Shown one piece after another: positions 53,560 through 64,000 of a DNA stretch of 64,000 nt. Source of the stretch: Micrasema longulum (lineage: Eukaryota; Arthropoda; Insecta; Trichoptera; Brachycentridae); NCBI GenBank assembly GCA_022494885.1, contig JAGVSM010005038.1:59609-123608 (forward strand), read 5' to 3'. The position numbers and the translations under genes were made by a program. The first letter of the stretch is position 1. The number at the start of each line of letters is the position of its first letter. The notes under the pieces were generated by a model. It had not been told where the DNA came from and searched no databases. It saw nothing but the letters and a program-made list of their open reading frames with translations.

Positions 53560-55155
53560 CAGGACGACAGGAATTCGCTCCACGTAATGCTGGTAACCGA
53601 CATTTACAAAATAATAAACTTGCCGGTTTTAAATTTCAGTAGCTACGAGAGCGTAAAAATCTTAAAATTCGTTTATATTTTAATGAACACCCGGGCTGAA
53701 AGGGTAACATTTTCAACCGTGATATTATTTTTAGTTTAATATGTTTCAAAAGCAGATACAAAATTTTACATTAGAAATACGAGTATATTGAGTCAAAAAG
53801 AACAAATAAAAACTACACGAATACAACATAAGAAAAGAGACAACGTCTCTTCCTTGGTGTGGGATGTTAACCAAAGCATAATATAAATGTTTCTTAGTAA
53901 ATAAAGGAAATAAAAATTTAAAAGATTTTTTTAAATTTTTAAATGTTTTTTTTTTATTTATTGAAAATGTTCTCTTTCAGAAAAAATACGTATCATACAA
54001 TGAAACTAAAAATAAAATTTGGGTGATTTTTTTTATTTTTAAGTCTAAGAAAATAGTTGAAAGTTAATTCTTGTAATAAAAATTTTTAAACAAAAAATGA
54101 CTTTACGCCCCCAATTTAACTGGTAAAAGTACCGTGAAGTAATAAGTGTGTGTTATATTACTAACGACTCCTTGCGGATCCCCATAAAGTTAGTTGGACT
54201 GTGACAGAATCGAATAGATTTTTTTCTTTTCCTTCTCAAAGGTATCATTGCCAGAAGACTACTCTCGCAATATTACCACCTTACACGATCCCCGAGGCAA
54301 GTTTTTATTATTATTAAATCCTGTGCGATTTCTGCACTAGAAAAATTATTTTACAGAACTGTCATACAAACATACAAGCGGTATAATTAATTTATTTTTT
54401 ACTAAAGGTATTTTACTTCAGTAAATTCATAACTCATTTTTAATGAAGAAAATATTAGTAGCATTCAACTGGCAAAGTTACAACACAATAACTAATGCTC
54501 AAAGAGGGCATACGGTCTTGGATATATTCGTATTAAGAAGGGTACTTTTATACATTTTTGTTTGTAATGTATGTGTCATTGTATTTATTTTTTGTATATA
54601 ATTACCTAAATAATATAAATACGCCTTTATCTAAAAAAGGGTGACCTACGTACAGAGCTTTTATGAATATTAATATTCTTTGTATATTGTTTGGAAAATT
54701 TAACAAATAAATATTGCAAAGTTTTGTTTGTGGAATCAATTTACACGCGGGAAGACTTTTCATACGTTATCATTGTGTCAACTTTATACGTATTATTATT
54801 ACGTAGGTAGAATGTATAAAAGGGTGTGACTGTGTGATGACGTGCCACACATATACATATGAAACAATGTGTGTGGGTGTATGTGAATGTATAAGTATGC
54901 GTTTTGGGTTATAGCGCCCTGTCCCACGGGACCTCATTACCCTGAAATACCCTCCCCCAACCACAATATCCCAACGGTGTCCATAAAACCTGTGACGTCG
55001 CATGGATCACATTAATCCTAATATCCTCTTTTGAATTAAATGTAATTAAATCTTGTAATTAAGCAGCTGGTATTGAAAACCCAAAACTTAGTGAGATATA
55101 AAAATAAATATTTAAATCACTGAAGATAAAAAAATATTAAAACAACTACTACTAC
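53560..55155. other. AT-rich DNA with one GC patch
   Basis: A GC-richer patch at 54905-55015 (CGCCCTGTCCCACGGGACC, with a CCCACGGGA inverted pair) is unassigned. The rest shows no exon or repeat family. Confidence 0.4.
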
Positions 55156-55159
55156 TATT

Positions 55160-55500
55160 ACTCCATGGATTCAAAGCTTCTTCCACATTCATACATCTTG
55201 TTATGCATGGCCTTCGGTTGTGTCTAATTTTGACATGACCAAAGTTCAGATTTTAGTTTATCCGACCATGTCAAGTGTTTCCTCGTCGTCTTGAGTTACC
55301 ATTCATTCTCGCTATATATAAATATATGTGTTTTATCATTTTTTCGTCATACATTCGTTCTACGAGACCAAACTATCTTAATGACCCTTCCTTAATCTTA
55401 TCAATGAAATATGTCTCAGATTTGCACTCTCGTCTAATTTATTCACTCGCAGGTAACCCTGTCATGCATTGATTGCCTATACATTAATTTAAGAAATCGA
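55160..55500 (-). mobile_element. RTE-like LINE, C-terminal fragment
   Basis: The - strand reads YFIDKIKEGSLR, stop, FGLVERMYDEKMIKHIYL, GHVKIRHNRRPCITRCMNVE and EALNPW, the same tail as at 1467-2060 and 18575-19205. It is the most decayed of the three (GHVERM changed to GLVERM, several stops). All three are on the - strand. Confidence 0.75.
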
Positions 55501-55779
55501 CTACGACTTTTCAAAAACAAATTAGTTGATAAGTGATATTTGTACTTTTCAAATAAAAATCAACTATAACTATGGAGTTAAATGAAAATATGAATTATTA
55601 TTTTAAACAAACTTATTAAGGTGTATTTAATGCGTTAACTATATAAATGTTAATACAAGAAGATGCAAAATTTGTTACATGTATTATGTAAGTTTCCAGC
55701 TATTCCGAATTCAAAATACAAATAATGTTTCTTAATGTCGACATACATATATATTTTTTATTTGTATAATTTTCATGCA

Positions 55780-55945
55780 GAGTACATAATAATTTTTTTT
55801 ATAATAAAACATTATTAACTAAGAAATACACATCACAAAAATACTTAAAAATCTTAATAACTAATGAAGAGACATCAATTTAGAAAAAAATGCCCACGAA
55901 GACTTCCAACGTCTAAACGTAGGCCATTTTTTATTTTCATTACTT
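55780..55945 (-). mobile_element. LINE 3' UTR, relative of the 21225-21800 element
   Basis: On the - strand AAAAAATGGCCTACGTTTAG, then ACGTTGGAAGTCTTCGTGGG and CATTTTTTTC, matching the UTR at 21655-21700 in order. The RT-coding part is not present on the right side. Confidence 0.6.
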
Positions 55946-55949
55946 TGTA

Positions 55950-57285
55950 GTTATAATACTTAAATATAATGAGACACAACAAGCTTATAAAGTATTTAAT
56001 ACAATGATTAAAAAACAGTGGATTGAAAACTTTTTAATAAAACTCCCGTTAATATATTATCATAAGTTCTTACCCTTTTTCTTTTACATCACATCACATT
56101 ACACACTGTAATATTGTTATTTTTTATTTAATTTCTTAACTAAAGGTTTCATTACTGCTAATATTGCTTAAATTAAATTTTATTAACTATCTTCGGTTTA
56201 AAATATTCTCTTAAAATTGCTTTTTTAAATTTTAAATTTTAAAGTTAACTTGAAATACTTGTTATTCTTTTTTTTCTCAGCTATGACACGTTTTTATACT
56301 TTTAAACTACTTTTTATTACCCTTAGAATTGCTTTTAAACATTATAAATATATTGTTTTTCTTATGGTAATTTGTCATTATTTTTGAAGATGTTTTTAAA
56401 ATTAACTTAAATTTATTGTCTTTTATTTCTTTTGAAGTTTTTTCTTGTCGTTTTTTTTTTATTACCTTAAAATATGTATATGCATTTATGTTTTTCCTTT
56501 TTTGAAATGTTTTTTTGCATTTGAGTATGTTTTTTATTTTAATTCTTACCTTTTAATTACTTTTATATTATTTAAATTTTGTTAATACGTTATTAGTAGT
56601 TATACAACCTTATTAAAAAGAACTTATTTACTTTGATTCAAATTTTTAAACTACTTTCATTTATGTTTTTTTTTCCTACTTTTTTGCACTTGAAAATATA
56701 AAAATAGTTGATTGATAACTTTTGATCATAGAATTAAGATTATATATAATGATAATATACCTAATATGGAAAGTTCACTGGTCCATTATAGTTAAGTCTA
56801 GCTGTATATACTATAAAACTATGTTATTGTACTGTATGTTTCTTTAATAAAAGAAAAAAAGCTAATGTATTATGCCTTAATTTATATTTTCAGGCTGGAA
56901 TATTTTTAAGTGGTAAAAATAAGTTTCCAGACATTAGATCCACCGTAATATATAAATATAAGTTTTTTTTGGGAATAATTATGTAAAATATTTTTACAAA
57001 ATATCCTATTGAAAAATCAATTGAAATATTTTTTACGTTTTCGCCTTGCGTCTAAGAAATTATTGTAACTAATAATTGAAATGCAATAATTCTGTTGTAC
57101 AAATGTATTATTACGTATGGATTGGAAAAAAGGAAGATACCACAATTTGTGCTTAGCTGAAAATTTTCAAGAGGTTGTAAAAATGAAATCATCTCTCTGA
57201 ACGTAACTTACATTCCTAATAAGAAAATTGGCGAATAAATTTCGTCTTTATCGAATATTTCCGTAAATAATTACGTAAGCTACCC
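55950..57285. other. AT-rich, T-rich DNA, nothing recognised
   Basis: Long T-rich stretches (56220-56720). No exon or family relative. Confidence 0.5.
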
Positions 57286-57289
57286 GCTA

Positions 57290-57460
57290 GTTGCGCGAGG
57301 GTCCTTGTATTGCTAGGGTCCTCCCTAGAGTGAAGGGAAGGGTGGGGCGGTGTAGTGAGGGGGTGCTAGTAGTGGAGAGAGGGTAGGGGACAGGTGAGGG
57401 CGTCCCCTGTCAGATTATGGTCCCAAGGCACGGAGTCATTCCGTTATCTGCCTGAAAACT
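57290..57460. promoter_or_regulatory. G-rich island
   Basis: GCTACCCGCTAGTTGCGCGA, GGGTGGGGCGGTGTAGTGAG, GGACAGGTGAGGGCGTCCCC. CAG/GTGAGG resembles a splice donor, but no open exon precedes it. No repeat relative. Possible regulatory element. Confidence 0.3.
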
Positions 57461-57464
57461 CCGA

Positions 57465-58275
57465 TTTCACAAAAGTTATTAAAAAATATATACATATAAC
57501 CTACCTTTCTACGATCAGGCCATACTTTGATTATTTTTTGTTATATATTAGATAACTTATTTATTGATTTCACGTTTTTATTATCAATGATTAAAAAAAT
57601 AAGGAAAAAAAAGTGGTTCTTCCATATTTTCATCTACTGTTAAAACATAAATAATATTTCATATTCTCTATAGAATCAAGCATAGGACTTGCTTTTGTGC
57701 ATAATATTAAAGTTTAACATACATTTTTGTGTGAATAATTTTCAATTTTCTTTATCTCCGTAAAAGATAACGCATTCATACTCATTCATACTATCAAATA
57801 AATTTGCTTCATGCCTCCAAAAATTCTAATTATACAATGACATATGAAAAAAAAATACGGCGATTTCTTTTTCGGTCTTTATAAAAGTGTTTACTTCCTT
57901 TTATTTCTGTTATTAAATCTGTTTTTACTTTTATTTGCTTTTTATATATATTAATAGATATAATTTTTTTTTTCATTACGTATTTTTGTTTAATTTAATT
58001 TAGTACGTACTATTATTTGGCATTTGATTTATTGCTCCTATTTCTTATATTTCTTACTATAGTATTGAGTGAGTTTCTAGAATACATATCTCAACTATCA
58101 TTTCAAGGATGCTTTTATATATATATTCTTTTTCTGTTGATTTAAATGATACTCGTAATTAGTTTTTTTAATACTACTATATTTTACTATTATTTTGTTG
58201 ATTTTATTGATACCACTTTTTTGTTTATTTGATTTTGTGTGATTCTTAATTTGTATAATTTATATTTTAAAAATT
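57465..58275. other. AT-rich DNA, nothing recognised
   Basis: T-rich with no exon. It may include the UTR of the LINE-like end that follows. Confidence 0.4.
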
Positions 58276-58279
58276 ATTT

Positions 58280-58510
58280 CTGATTATCTTTTTTGCATTG
58301 TATTCTTTGGAATTTGATTATTTATTACATTTACCTTTTTTTATAGATTGTTATTTTATGTCATAATAATTTGATCTATTTAATTTTACTATGTATTTTT
58401 ATTGTTATTTATTGTGGATTGACATGGGCATAGCCTAAAAAGCCTGAATAAGTTCATAAATGTTTAATTTTGTAATTTTGAATGAATAAACAAATAAATA
58501 AATTTAAATA
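58280..58510 (+). mobile_element. Possible LINE 3' UTR
   Basis: A T-rich UTR-like stretch ends in GGGCATAGCCTAAAAAGCCT, AATAAGTTCATAAATGT and an AATAAACAAATAAATAAA tail. No RT coding found. Weak call by analogy with the other LINE ends. Confidence 0.35.
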
Positions 58511-58514
58511 AAAA

Positions 58515-58905
58515 AAACGTATCTTCAAAAAATGTGATCAATAGTGTGATTAAAAACAGTACCTGAAAGTTGTGTTAATTTTTGTATGTAATTTGTATTT
58601 AGTCTCGGGGGTACAGTTGAGGATTTTGGATCAGAATTTTCGAAGTTCGAACGTCGCTCTATCTCAACTTGTTTTCATTTTTTTTATCATTGATAAAACT
58701 TAAAATGACACTAAAAATAAAATATTTGAGGGAATCATAAGACCGCAAATTTCGCTCTAGAAAAAATTCAAGTCTAATGACTTGCAAGATCTTAAAAATA
58801 CAACAGGGGTTTAAATAAACTTGTGATACGACAGTTTTTTCTATGCTATTATATTTTCAATAAGTAATACTTTTTTAGAAATGAATGTAAATCATATACA
58901 GAACG
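58515..58905. other. AT-rich DNA, nothing recognised
   Basis: No exon or repeat relative seen. Confidence 0.45.
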
Positions 58906-58909
58906 TCAA

Positions 58910-59110
58910 TACTCACAGGGATCCGTCCTGTAATGACGTCTCTGGGGACGCAAGGCGCCGCTAGACGCCGCCACGTGATTGGCGGGCCCTAGGATCACGT
59001 GGGGCCCCCCGGGGCAGGTGAGGGGGTTGGAGTAAGGGGCTGGGAGGGAGGGAAAGAGTACCTACTCTACCCGCCCGTAATCAGACAAGAGGTTTTTATT
59101 CCTTAATGCA
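58910..59110. promoter_or_regulatory. GC-rich island with inverted E-box pair
   Basis: CCACGTGAT (58971-58979) and ATCACGTGG (58994-59002) form a perfect 9-bp inverted pair of E-boxes 14 bp apart. CRE-half TGACGTC lies at 58934, with CGCCGCTAGACGCCGCC and GGGGCCCCCCGGGGCAGG around. CCCT/GTGAGT on the - strand (58912-58921) and CAG/GTGAGG on the + strand resemble donors, so a 5' exon is possible either way. Unique in the window. Confidence 0.4.
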
Positions 59111-59114
59111 CAAG

Positions 59115-59585
59115 GAATAAGTGACACCTGCGTACGCCGACTAATTTAGGGGAAGAATTTAAACCCATTGTACGTGTACATTGAAATGCAATCAACATTA
59201 CATGTACATAATTTATTTTACTATAAATTCAAATGAAGGCCTGAATCTACGATCATCATAGGGAGATAGATAATATACAAAATTGCAAGCGTAAGTTTTT
59301 AATTTTTTTTTACTTTCGCAGATTAGAAATAAACATTTTATATTTACACATCCACAATGCATGCAACTCAAAAAATCAGCATGTGTCTAAATTTCACTCA
59401 ACAAAGTCTCTAAAAAACAAAAGCTAGTTAAAAATTTAATAGACTACCCGATGAACCTTAAAACGAAAAGCCAAGTAAATCTTAAAGTGTAGTACTTAAA
59501 AAATATTATTGAAATATTTTCGATAGTGATGGTTTTTTACATAGTTTCCATAAATACTGTTTCGCTAAATACTGTGTGAAGATAA
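59115..59585. other. AT-rich DNA, nothing recognised
   Basis: No exon or repeat relative seen. Confidence 0.5.
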
Positions 59586-59589
59586 TTTA

Positions 59590-59700
59590 AATATTTCTTT
59601 TTATTTTATTTATTTGTTAAATTTTACAATACGCCCAAGGGGTATTTACAAAAAATATACAGGTAAGTACAAACATAGTAATTGTAGATTTAAAAAATAA
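59590..59700 (-). mobile_element. LINE-like 3' terminus
   Basis: On the - strand TACCCCTTGGGCGTATTGTA (imperfect stem CCC/GGG) is followed by ACAAATAAATAAAATAAA. It resembles the end at 717-760, where GCCCATTGGGCG precedes the tail. No RT coding upstream. Confidence 0.45.
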
Positions 59701-59704
59701 ACAA

Positions 59705-60175
59705 CACATTTTTTTGTATACATGTAAAAACAAAATAAGCAGGTGAAACTTTGCTTAGTAAAAAAGACAAACATATGAAAAGAAGAAAAGAGAAAAATGT
59801 TAGAATTAAAAAGCAAATTGTAAATAACTCGTAAAGAATTTAAACAAAAAAATGGTATTAACAAATTAATGTTAAAAGCAAATAATAAAAATTAGTTAAC
59901 AGTATGTATAAATAAGTTAATAATATAATATATGGGACACAAAAATATTTGAAAAATTAATTTCAGAAAGAGATAAAATAATAATAATACATATCAAAAA
60001 CAAAGAAAAAATAGCTTGACAAATAAAGTTTTATTACGACTTTAATAATAAGTTTGGAAACAACGCATTTAAAAACGTTTTAAAATAATTGTTGCATTGA
60101 AATGTATATTTTACAAGTAAATTTGTTGGCTAAGGAATGTAAACGCGGAATCAAAGAGTTATGTATAAGTAAGTT
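59705..60175. other. AT-rich DNA, nothing recognised
   Basis: Probably UTR of the flanking LINE-like ends. No motif found. Confidence 0.35.
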
Positions 60176-60179
60176 AAAT

Positions 60180-60330
60180 ATGTTTTGTAACTACGTTAGA
60201 TTGTGTTTAATTAATATTATATGTTGTAAGAAAAATGTTGTTTTTTTACGTACCGTCTTAAAGTAGTTTTTTTGTAAACTACTTGGTGTTTAATATGTTA
60301 TTTATAAATAAATATAAATAATAAAAAAAA
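60180..60330 (+). mobile_element. LINE-like 3' terminus with 9-bp stem
   Basis: AAGTAGTTT (60261-60269) pairs with AAACTACTT (60276-60284), followed by TTATTTATAAATAAATATAA. This matches the stem plus TAAATAAAT layout. No coding part found. Confidence 0.4.
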
Positions 60331-60334
60331 CAGT

Positions 60335-60685
60335 ATTTAAAAAAATACAAATGTTTTTCAATAATACGTTTAATTAATTTTTATTTTTATTTAGAGTTGA
60401 AGCATTACACAATTTAATTGATTAATCTGTTTATTACGCCCTTAATTAAGTCAATTAACAGGCTTACCAAAGCCCAAAAATTTGGCATTATTGACATTTC
60501 CAATATCAAAATAATTTCACTTATTCTAAAAAATCTAAGAATCTATTTAAACTTAATCTATTTAATAGGTATGGTCATGGTATGATCTAGGCAGACATGG
60601 CAAGTGTGTCATCTCAAGGAGTGATAAAACCGTTTACTTCTTGAATGCATGCCTTTGCTGTAGGAACATATCGACATTACTGTTT
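60335..60685. other. AT-rich DNA, nothing recognised
   Basis: No exon or repeat relative seen. Confidence 0.45.
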
Positions 60686-60689
60686 AGTG

Positions 60690-60905
60690 AGATTTTGTTA
60701 ACTGTTCTGAAAGTCCTTGGCAGAGGCAAATCGAATCCGAAGTTGGTTTTAAAAAAAGGTAATGTGATTGTGCCAGTCCAGAAACGATGAAATATTACAG
60801 CGTATCTACCCTTCAAATCACATTTTCATGTCGACCTCGCTAAGAATCAAATTCGGGACCTTGAACATGTAGGCAAACCTAGCAACCACTACGCTACGAG
60901 GCGGA
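60690..60905 (-). mobile_element. SINE4 5' two-thirds
   Basis: GGTAATGTGATTGTGCCAGT, CAGAAACGATGAAATATTAC, TTTTCATGTCGACCTCGCTA, AGAATCAAATTCGGGACCTT (weak B box) and ACTACGCTACGAGGCGGA (A box). Confidence 0.8.
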
Positions 60906-61021
60906 CTTATCTCCTCTTGATTCATTTTTTCAGGAATTTTACCTGGTTAGGCATTTTTCAAGCATGCCGAGGCCCCGAATTCGATTTATGTCAAAGTGGA
61001 CGTGAAATATTGTTTTTTTTA

Positions 61022-61178
61022 ATACAGAATTAGGTATTTGCGTTCTTACGATTTACCTAAATATTTGAAAAATAACTCGCTGTTAAAAAATGCGATTCAA
61101 GTTGTAATAGAGTGCGGTTCGAATCTAGAACCTCTGATTAGTGAGCCCGCGAAACTAGTCACGGGGCCACAACACAGT
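61022..61178 (-). mobile_element. SINE3 copy
   Basis: On the - strand: TGTTGTGGCCCCGTGACTAG (A-box region), GGTTCTAGATTCGAACCGCA (B box GATTCGAACCG), TACAACTTGAATCGCATTTT, CAGCGAGTTATTTTTCAAAT and GGTAAATCGTAAGAACGCAA. Best-preserved SINE3 body. Confidence 0.8.
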
Positions 61179-61194
61179 TCATATAAATTTGATA

Positions 61195-61345
61195 AATATT
61201 AGTAAATATTTGTACAGACTTTTCCATGTCTACCGGTTTCGAGACGTATCCGTCTGTTTGTCAGGGCACTAATTACGTTAACGAGCAAATTTTACTGTAC
61301 ACCTTCACCATAGTAGTTGCACAAAAATATGAAACCAACGTGCTG
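61195..61345 (+). repeat. Repeat family F11, longest copy
   Basis: AGTAAATATTTGTACAGACT, CCATGTCTACCGGTTTCGAG, ACGTATCCGTCTGTTTGTCA, CACCTTCACCATAGTAGTTG and CACAAAAATATGAAACCAAC. It aligns end to end with the reverse of 17395-17580. Confidence 0.75.
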
Positions 61346-61415
61346 ATAGAACCCATGTTATTAGAAACAATCACTAAAGTGCGATTTATCGACTTGTTTG
61401 ACCACAAAGGTTATA

Positions 61416-62276
61416 CAAGGTGGCGCAAAAGTTTTCACCCGATGTTCAATAAAAAAAAAAATTATGTCTTATTTTTTTTTCCATCAAGTCGAGAAAACGA
61501 TATCGGTCAAGTGGCCGCCGCCAGAATTGATGACCATGCGGGTCCGATTTATGACATTTTCCATCACTCTTTCCAGAACTTCCAGCGATGGGTTCTCAAA
61601 TTATTGGCGAATACTCTCTTTAAGGGCTTCAAGAGTCTGAGTCTGATAATTCTGCTTATTCACATATCCACTGAGATGTAAATAGGTCTCGTCGCTCATG
61701 ATGATTTTCGATAAAAAGTTGACTTCCTCGTGGTTAAGATTCAGGGTGGCTTGAGTGTAGGTTACGTGCGCTTGGCGGTCAACAACTAGCACTTGATGCA
61801 CCGTCTGCATTTTTTAAGGGAACATCTTCGAGTCTTTTACGAAAGACCGCCGATGAATGTCCAATGGCGTGGCACGTCGTCTGGTCGTTACTCCGGGGTC
61901 CTCTACGATATATTCAGCCACATCCGCGATATTCTCAGCAGAGTGGCTGCTCCGGAGCCGGCCAGATCTGGCAGCTCTAGTGTTGTCCCATACTCTTCTA
62001 GGCGAGTGGCTAAATGCCGTAGTATTTGGCCCGTTGGTGTCGTACGTCCGGGAAATCTGCGCCTTAATTCAAGCTGCGCCAACACCACCGACGAATTATT
62101 CCGCAAAATAATCAAAACAGTTTTTCCGCGTTCTCAAGTAGTATTGCGATTCATGGCTTGTTGACCTGTATTTTGTATCTGTTTAATTCACAAGTGTTAA
62201 AGCTGAATAGACATTTGCCGCCATTTGCAAAAAATATGGCATCTTCCAAAAGGGTGATGACTTTTGCGCCACCTTG
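61416..62276 (-). mobile_element. Mariner-like element, transposase core deleted
   Basis: Perfect TA at each side (61414-61415, 62277-62278) flanks TIRs CAAGGTGGCGCAAAAGTTTT and its inverse CTTTTGCGCCACCTTG. The - strand encodes an N-terminal helix-turn-helix (NNSSVVLAQLELRRRFPGRT, then TPTGQILRHLATRLEE), RSAENIADVAEYIVEDPGVT, FLSKIIMSDETYLHLSGYVN (first catalytic D), then jumps from NKQN to a C-terminal piece (ALKESIR, LERVMENVINRTRMVINSGG, GHLTDIVFST). The DUF4817-type mariner layout is clear. The segment with the second and third catalytic Asp is deleted and frames are shifted. Non-autonomous at best. The + strand open frames here are shadows. Confidence 0.85.
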
Positions 62277-62396
62277 TACTTTAAATATTAAAAAAAAAAA
62301 AAAATGTTTTTTAATGCAAAATTCAAAAGTCTCCCGACTAGCGCCTACTTGTACATTATAAATTATGTCTGATACGCTGCTATTAGAATATCAAAA

Positions 62397-62450
62397 TTGT
62401 AAACCCAGTACCCTATGCACCGTTTGGTGCGGGACAAGGAACACATGATT
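62397..62450 (+). mobile_element. SINE4 3' tip
   Basis: CCAGTACCCTATGCACCGTT with TGGTGCGGGACAAGGAACAC matches the SINE4 3' end on the + strand. Confidence 0.65.
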
Positions 62451-62454
62451 ACGT

Positions 62455-64000
62455 TTAGAACTCGTCGATTCAGAAGTCAACGAATAAAATTGTAAGTGTT
62501 ATTTTCGTTTTGTTTAATCACAGGATAAAAATAAAATATGGTAGGCATAAATACATTTCGTATGTATGTAAATTAATGTCCAAATATTTTTTTATATTTT
62601 TTTAATGTTGAATCTTAAAAGAGGGCACACAAAAACATATTCAAATGTGTGCTCGAATAATGACAATGTAAATATATTAAATTTATAAGTTGTTTAACTC
62701 TTTAATATAACTGAATTTTGTGACTTCGACGTTTTTCTAAATGAGAGTCGAATTTTTACATTTTCTCTGGTATTGTGATCATGTTCATGTTGGCTTTGAT
62801 AATTTTTTTTTCCGTAATTCTGTTTTTATTTTTCATTATTAATATCATACACAAATATCATCGTATTTTAAAATATTATTTGATTATATGTTTGTTATTT
62901 CAATTCATTGTACACGTATGAATCGGTTTTTTAGTTTATTAGTTACTATCAACGTATTGTCATACTTATATTTATAGTATTATTTCAGTGTGTTGTACTA
63001 TATTATTTTACCTTTTATGTCAATTTTGGATTTTTAATTTTTTGCAGGCAACTACACTTTACTTAACATATGGCCAAATTGATGATTAAACATCAATCGA
63101 TGTATAAAACTTTTTAAAAGATGAAAAAAAAGCTAATACGGTTTGGTTAAATTAACCTTATTAAGTGTTTTGGGTAATGTTTAAGGTCGTAATAGTTTTT
63201 TTGAATGATAATCATCATATTTAGTTTCGCGCGTTCGTATTTTTTTGAAGTTTAATCATTAATGTGGCCGTATGTGAAACCAAGTGTTGTCGCATGCAAA
63301 AAATGATAATCGTAAATTAACCACTCTCGAGAGAAGATTTAGAATAGCACCCCAGGAGTTTAATACAGCCTATTTTGGGACAGAACATAGTAACATAAAA
63401 GGTAAAATTGCTCACCACACTTTATTTTCATACTGTGATTAAATAAAACTAAAATAACGCTAACAATTTTATTCGTTGACTTCCACAACAATTTATGTTT
63501 TTTTCTTATTTTTTTTATAATACTGTTTTTTTTAAAAATAATGTAGAGTTGAAAGATTCTATTGGTGTGTTTGTTTGAACTGCGATACAAAGAAATATAA
63601 AGTAAGTTATGGTGCCCTACAGCAGTGCGGTTTGTGCTCCCCCGAGTCTCGTACGTGGTGATGGTACTGATGCTATAGTTTTCTGGAGTATTTAATTAGA
63701 CGGTCGCGACCATACACATTTCTGAAATATTATCGCTAATTTTTAAAAGCTTTTTAATTCACAAAGTCCATTTCTAATATCGTAACAAAATAAGCTAATT
63801 ATTGAAATTAATATCAATGCATGATATGCTAATGTTATTAATCGATAAAAAAAAATCTAAAGCAAATTTATTATTTTACCTAATATTCAATTTTATTATT
63901 TACTGGTATGAGAGCATAAATAAAGGATAAAAAACCACACAGTAAAACAGTGTTAATATTTAAAATACTGAAAATTACAAAAAATAAAAAAGAATGAACA
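62455..64000. other. AT-rich DNA, nothing recognised
   Basis: No exon, repeat relative or clear structure. A slightly GC-richer patch at 63600-63710 (CTCCCCCGAGTCTCGTACGT) is unassigned. Confidence 0.45.

Noticed and set aside
61226..61681. 151-codon open frame on the + strand
   Set aside because: It is antisense to the mariner transposase remnant and crosses its left TIR and the F11 repeat.
1..64000. CRISPR array, rRNA, viral or bacterial genes
   Set aside because: No regularly spaced direct repeats with unique spacers, no rRNA signatures and no prokaryotic or viral gene structure were seen.

Overview
The window looks like non-coding DNA from a lepidopteran (butterfly or moth) nuclear genome. 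Support comes from strong AT-richness, Helitrons with a 3' end of the type ACAACGTCTGNCGGGTC...CTAG that I know from Lepidoptera, tRNA-derived SINEs ending in ATG/GAT triplets, RTE-like and Jockey/CR1-like LINE debris, and a short (TTAGG)n tract. I see no bacterial, organellar or viral genes, no CRISPR and no rRNA. No intact protein-coding gene is present. Most short open frames are shadows of repeats.

The best coding signals are two exon-like intervals on the + strand, 14356-14433 (25 open codons between a good acceptor and GTGAGT) and 15182-15322 (47 open codons between a good acceptor and GTAAGT). They suggest that the window lies in a large + strand gene with long introns. A second hint is that SINE-like pieces are mostly on the - strand (about 16 of 19 placed), as expected when sense insertions are selected against in a transcribed intron.

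Layout. 0.7-3 kb: LINE fragments and unclassified repeats. 5.9-7.2 kb: a large foldback and the first of four copies of a TIR element (6347, 25990, 37856, 42219) that shares terminal inverted repeats and makes 8-bp target duplications. 9-13.5 kb: SINE, LINE and other repeat pieces. 14.3-15.6 kb: the candidate exons followed by a TTAA-flanked MITE. 16-21.8 kb: repeats and a GC-richer block. 22.2-24.5 kb: a Helitron, a degenerate DD41D-type mariner and a LINE-type inverted repeat. 28-36 kb: SINEs, LINE 3' ends, TA-flanked MITEs and an 8-bp satellite. 37-47 kb: two more 8-bp-TSD elements, a second Helitron carrying a nested repeat, and a mariner remnant. 48-52 kb: MITEs, SINEs and a LINE tail. 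53-60 kb: mostly AT-rich DNA with LINE 3' ends. 61.4-62.3 kb: a TA-flanked mariner with its catalytic core deleted.

Scattered through the AT-rich background are GC-rich islands of 100-600 bp (for example 3365, 4590, 20060, 25080, 32030, 37240, 57290, 58910) that no repeat family explains. They are candidates for promoters, enhancers or non-coding exons. There is no metabolic or operon logic here: the region holds nested, decayed mobile elements around a few possibly functional islands.
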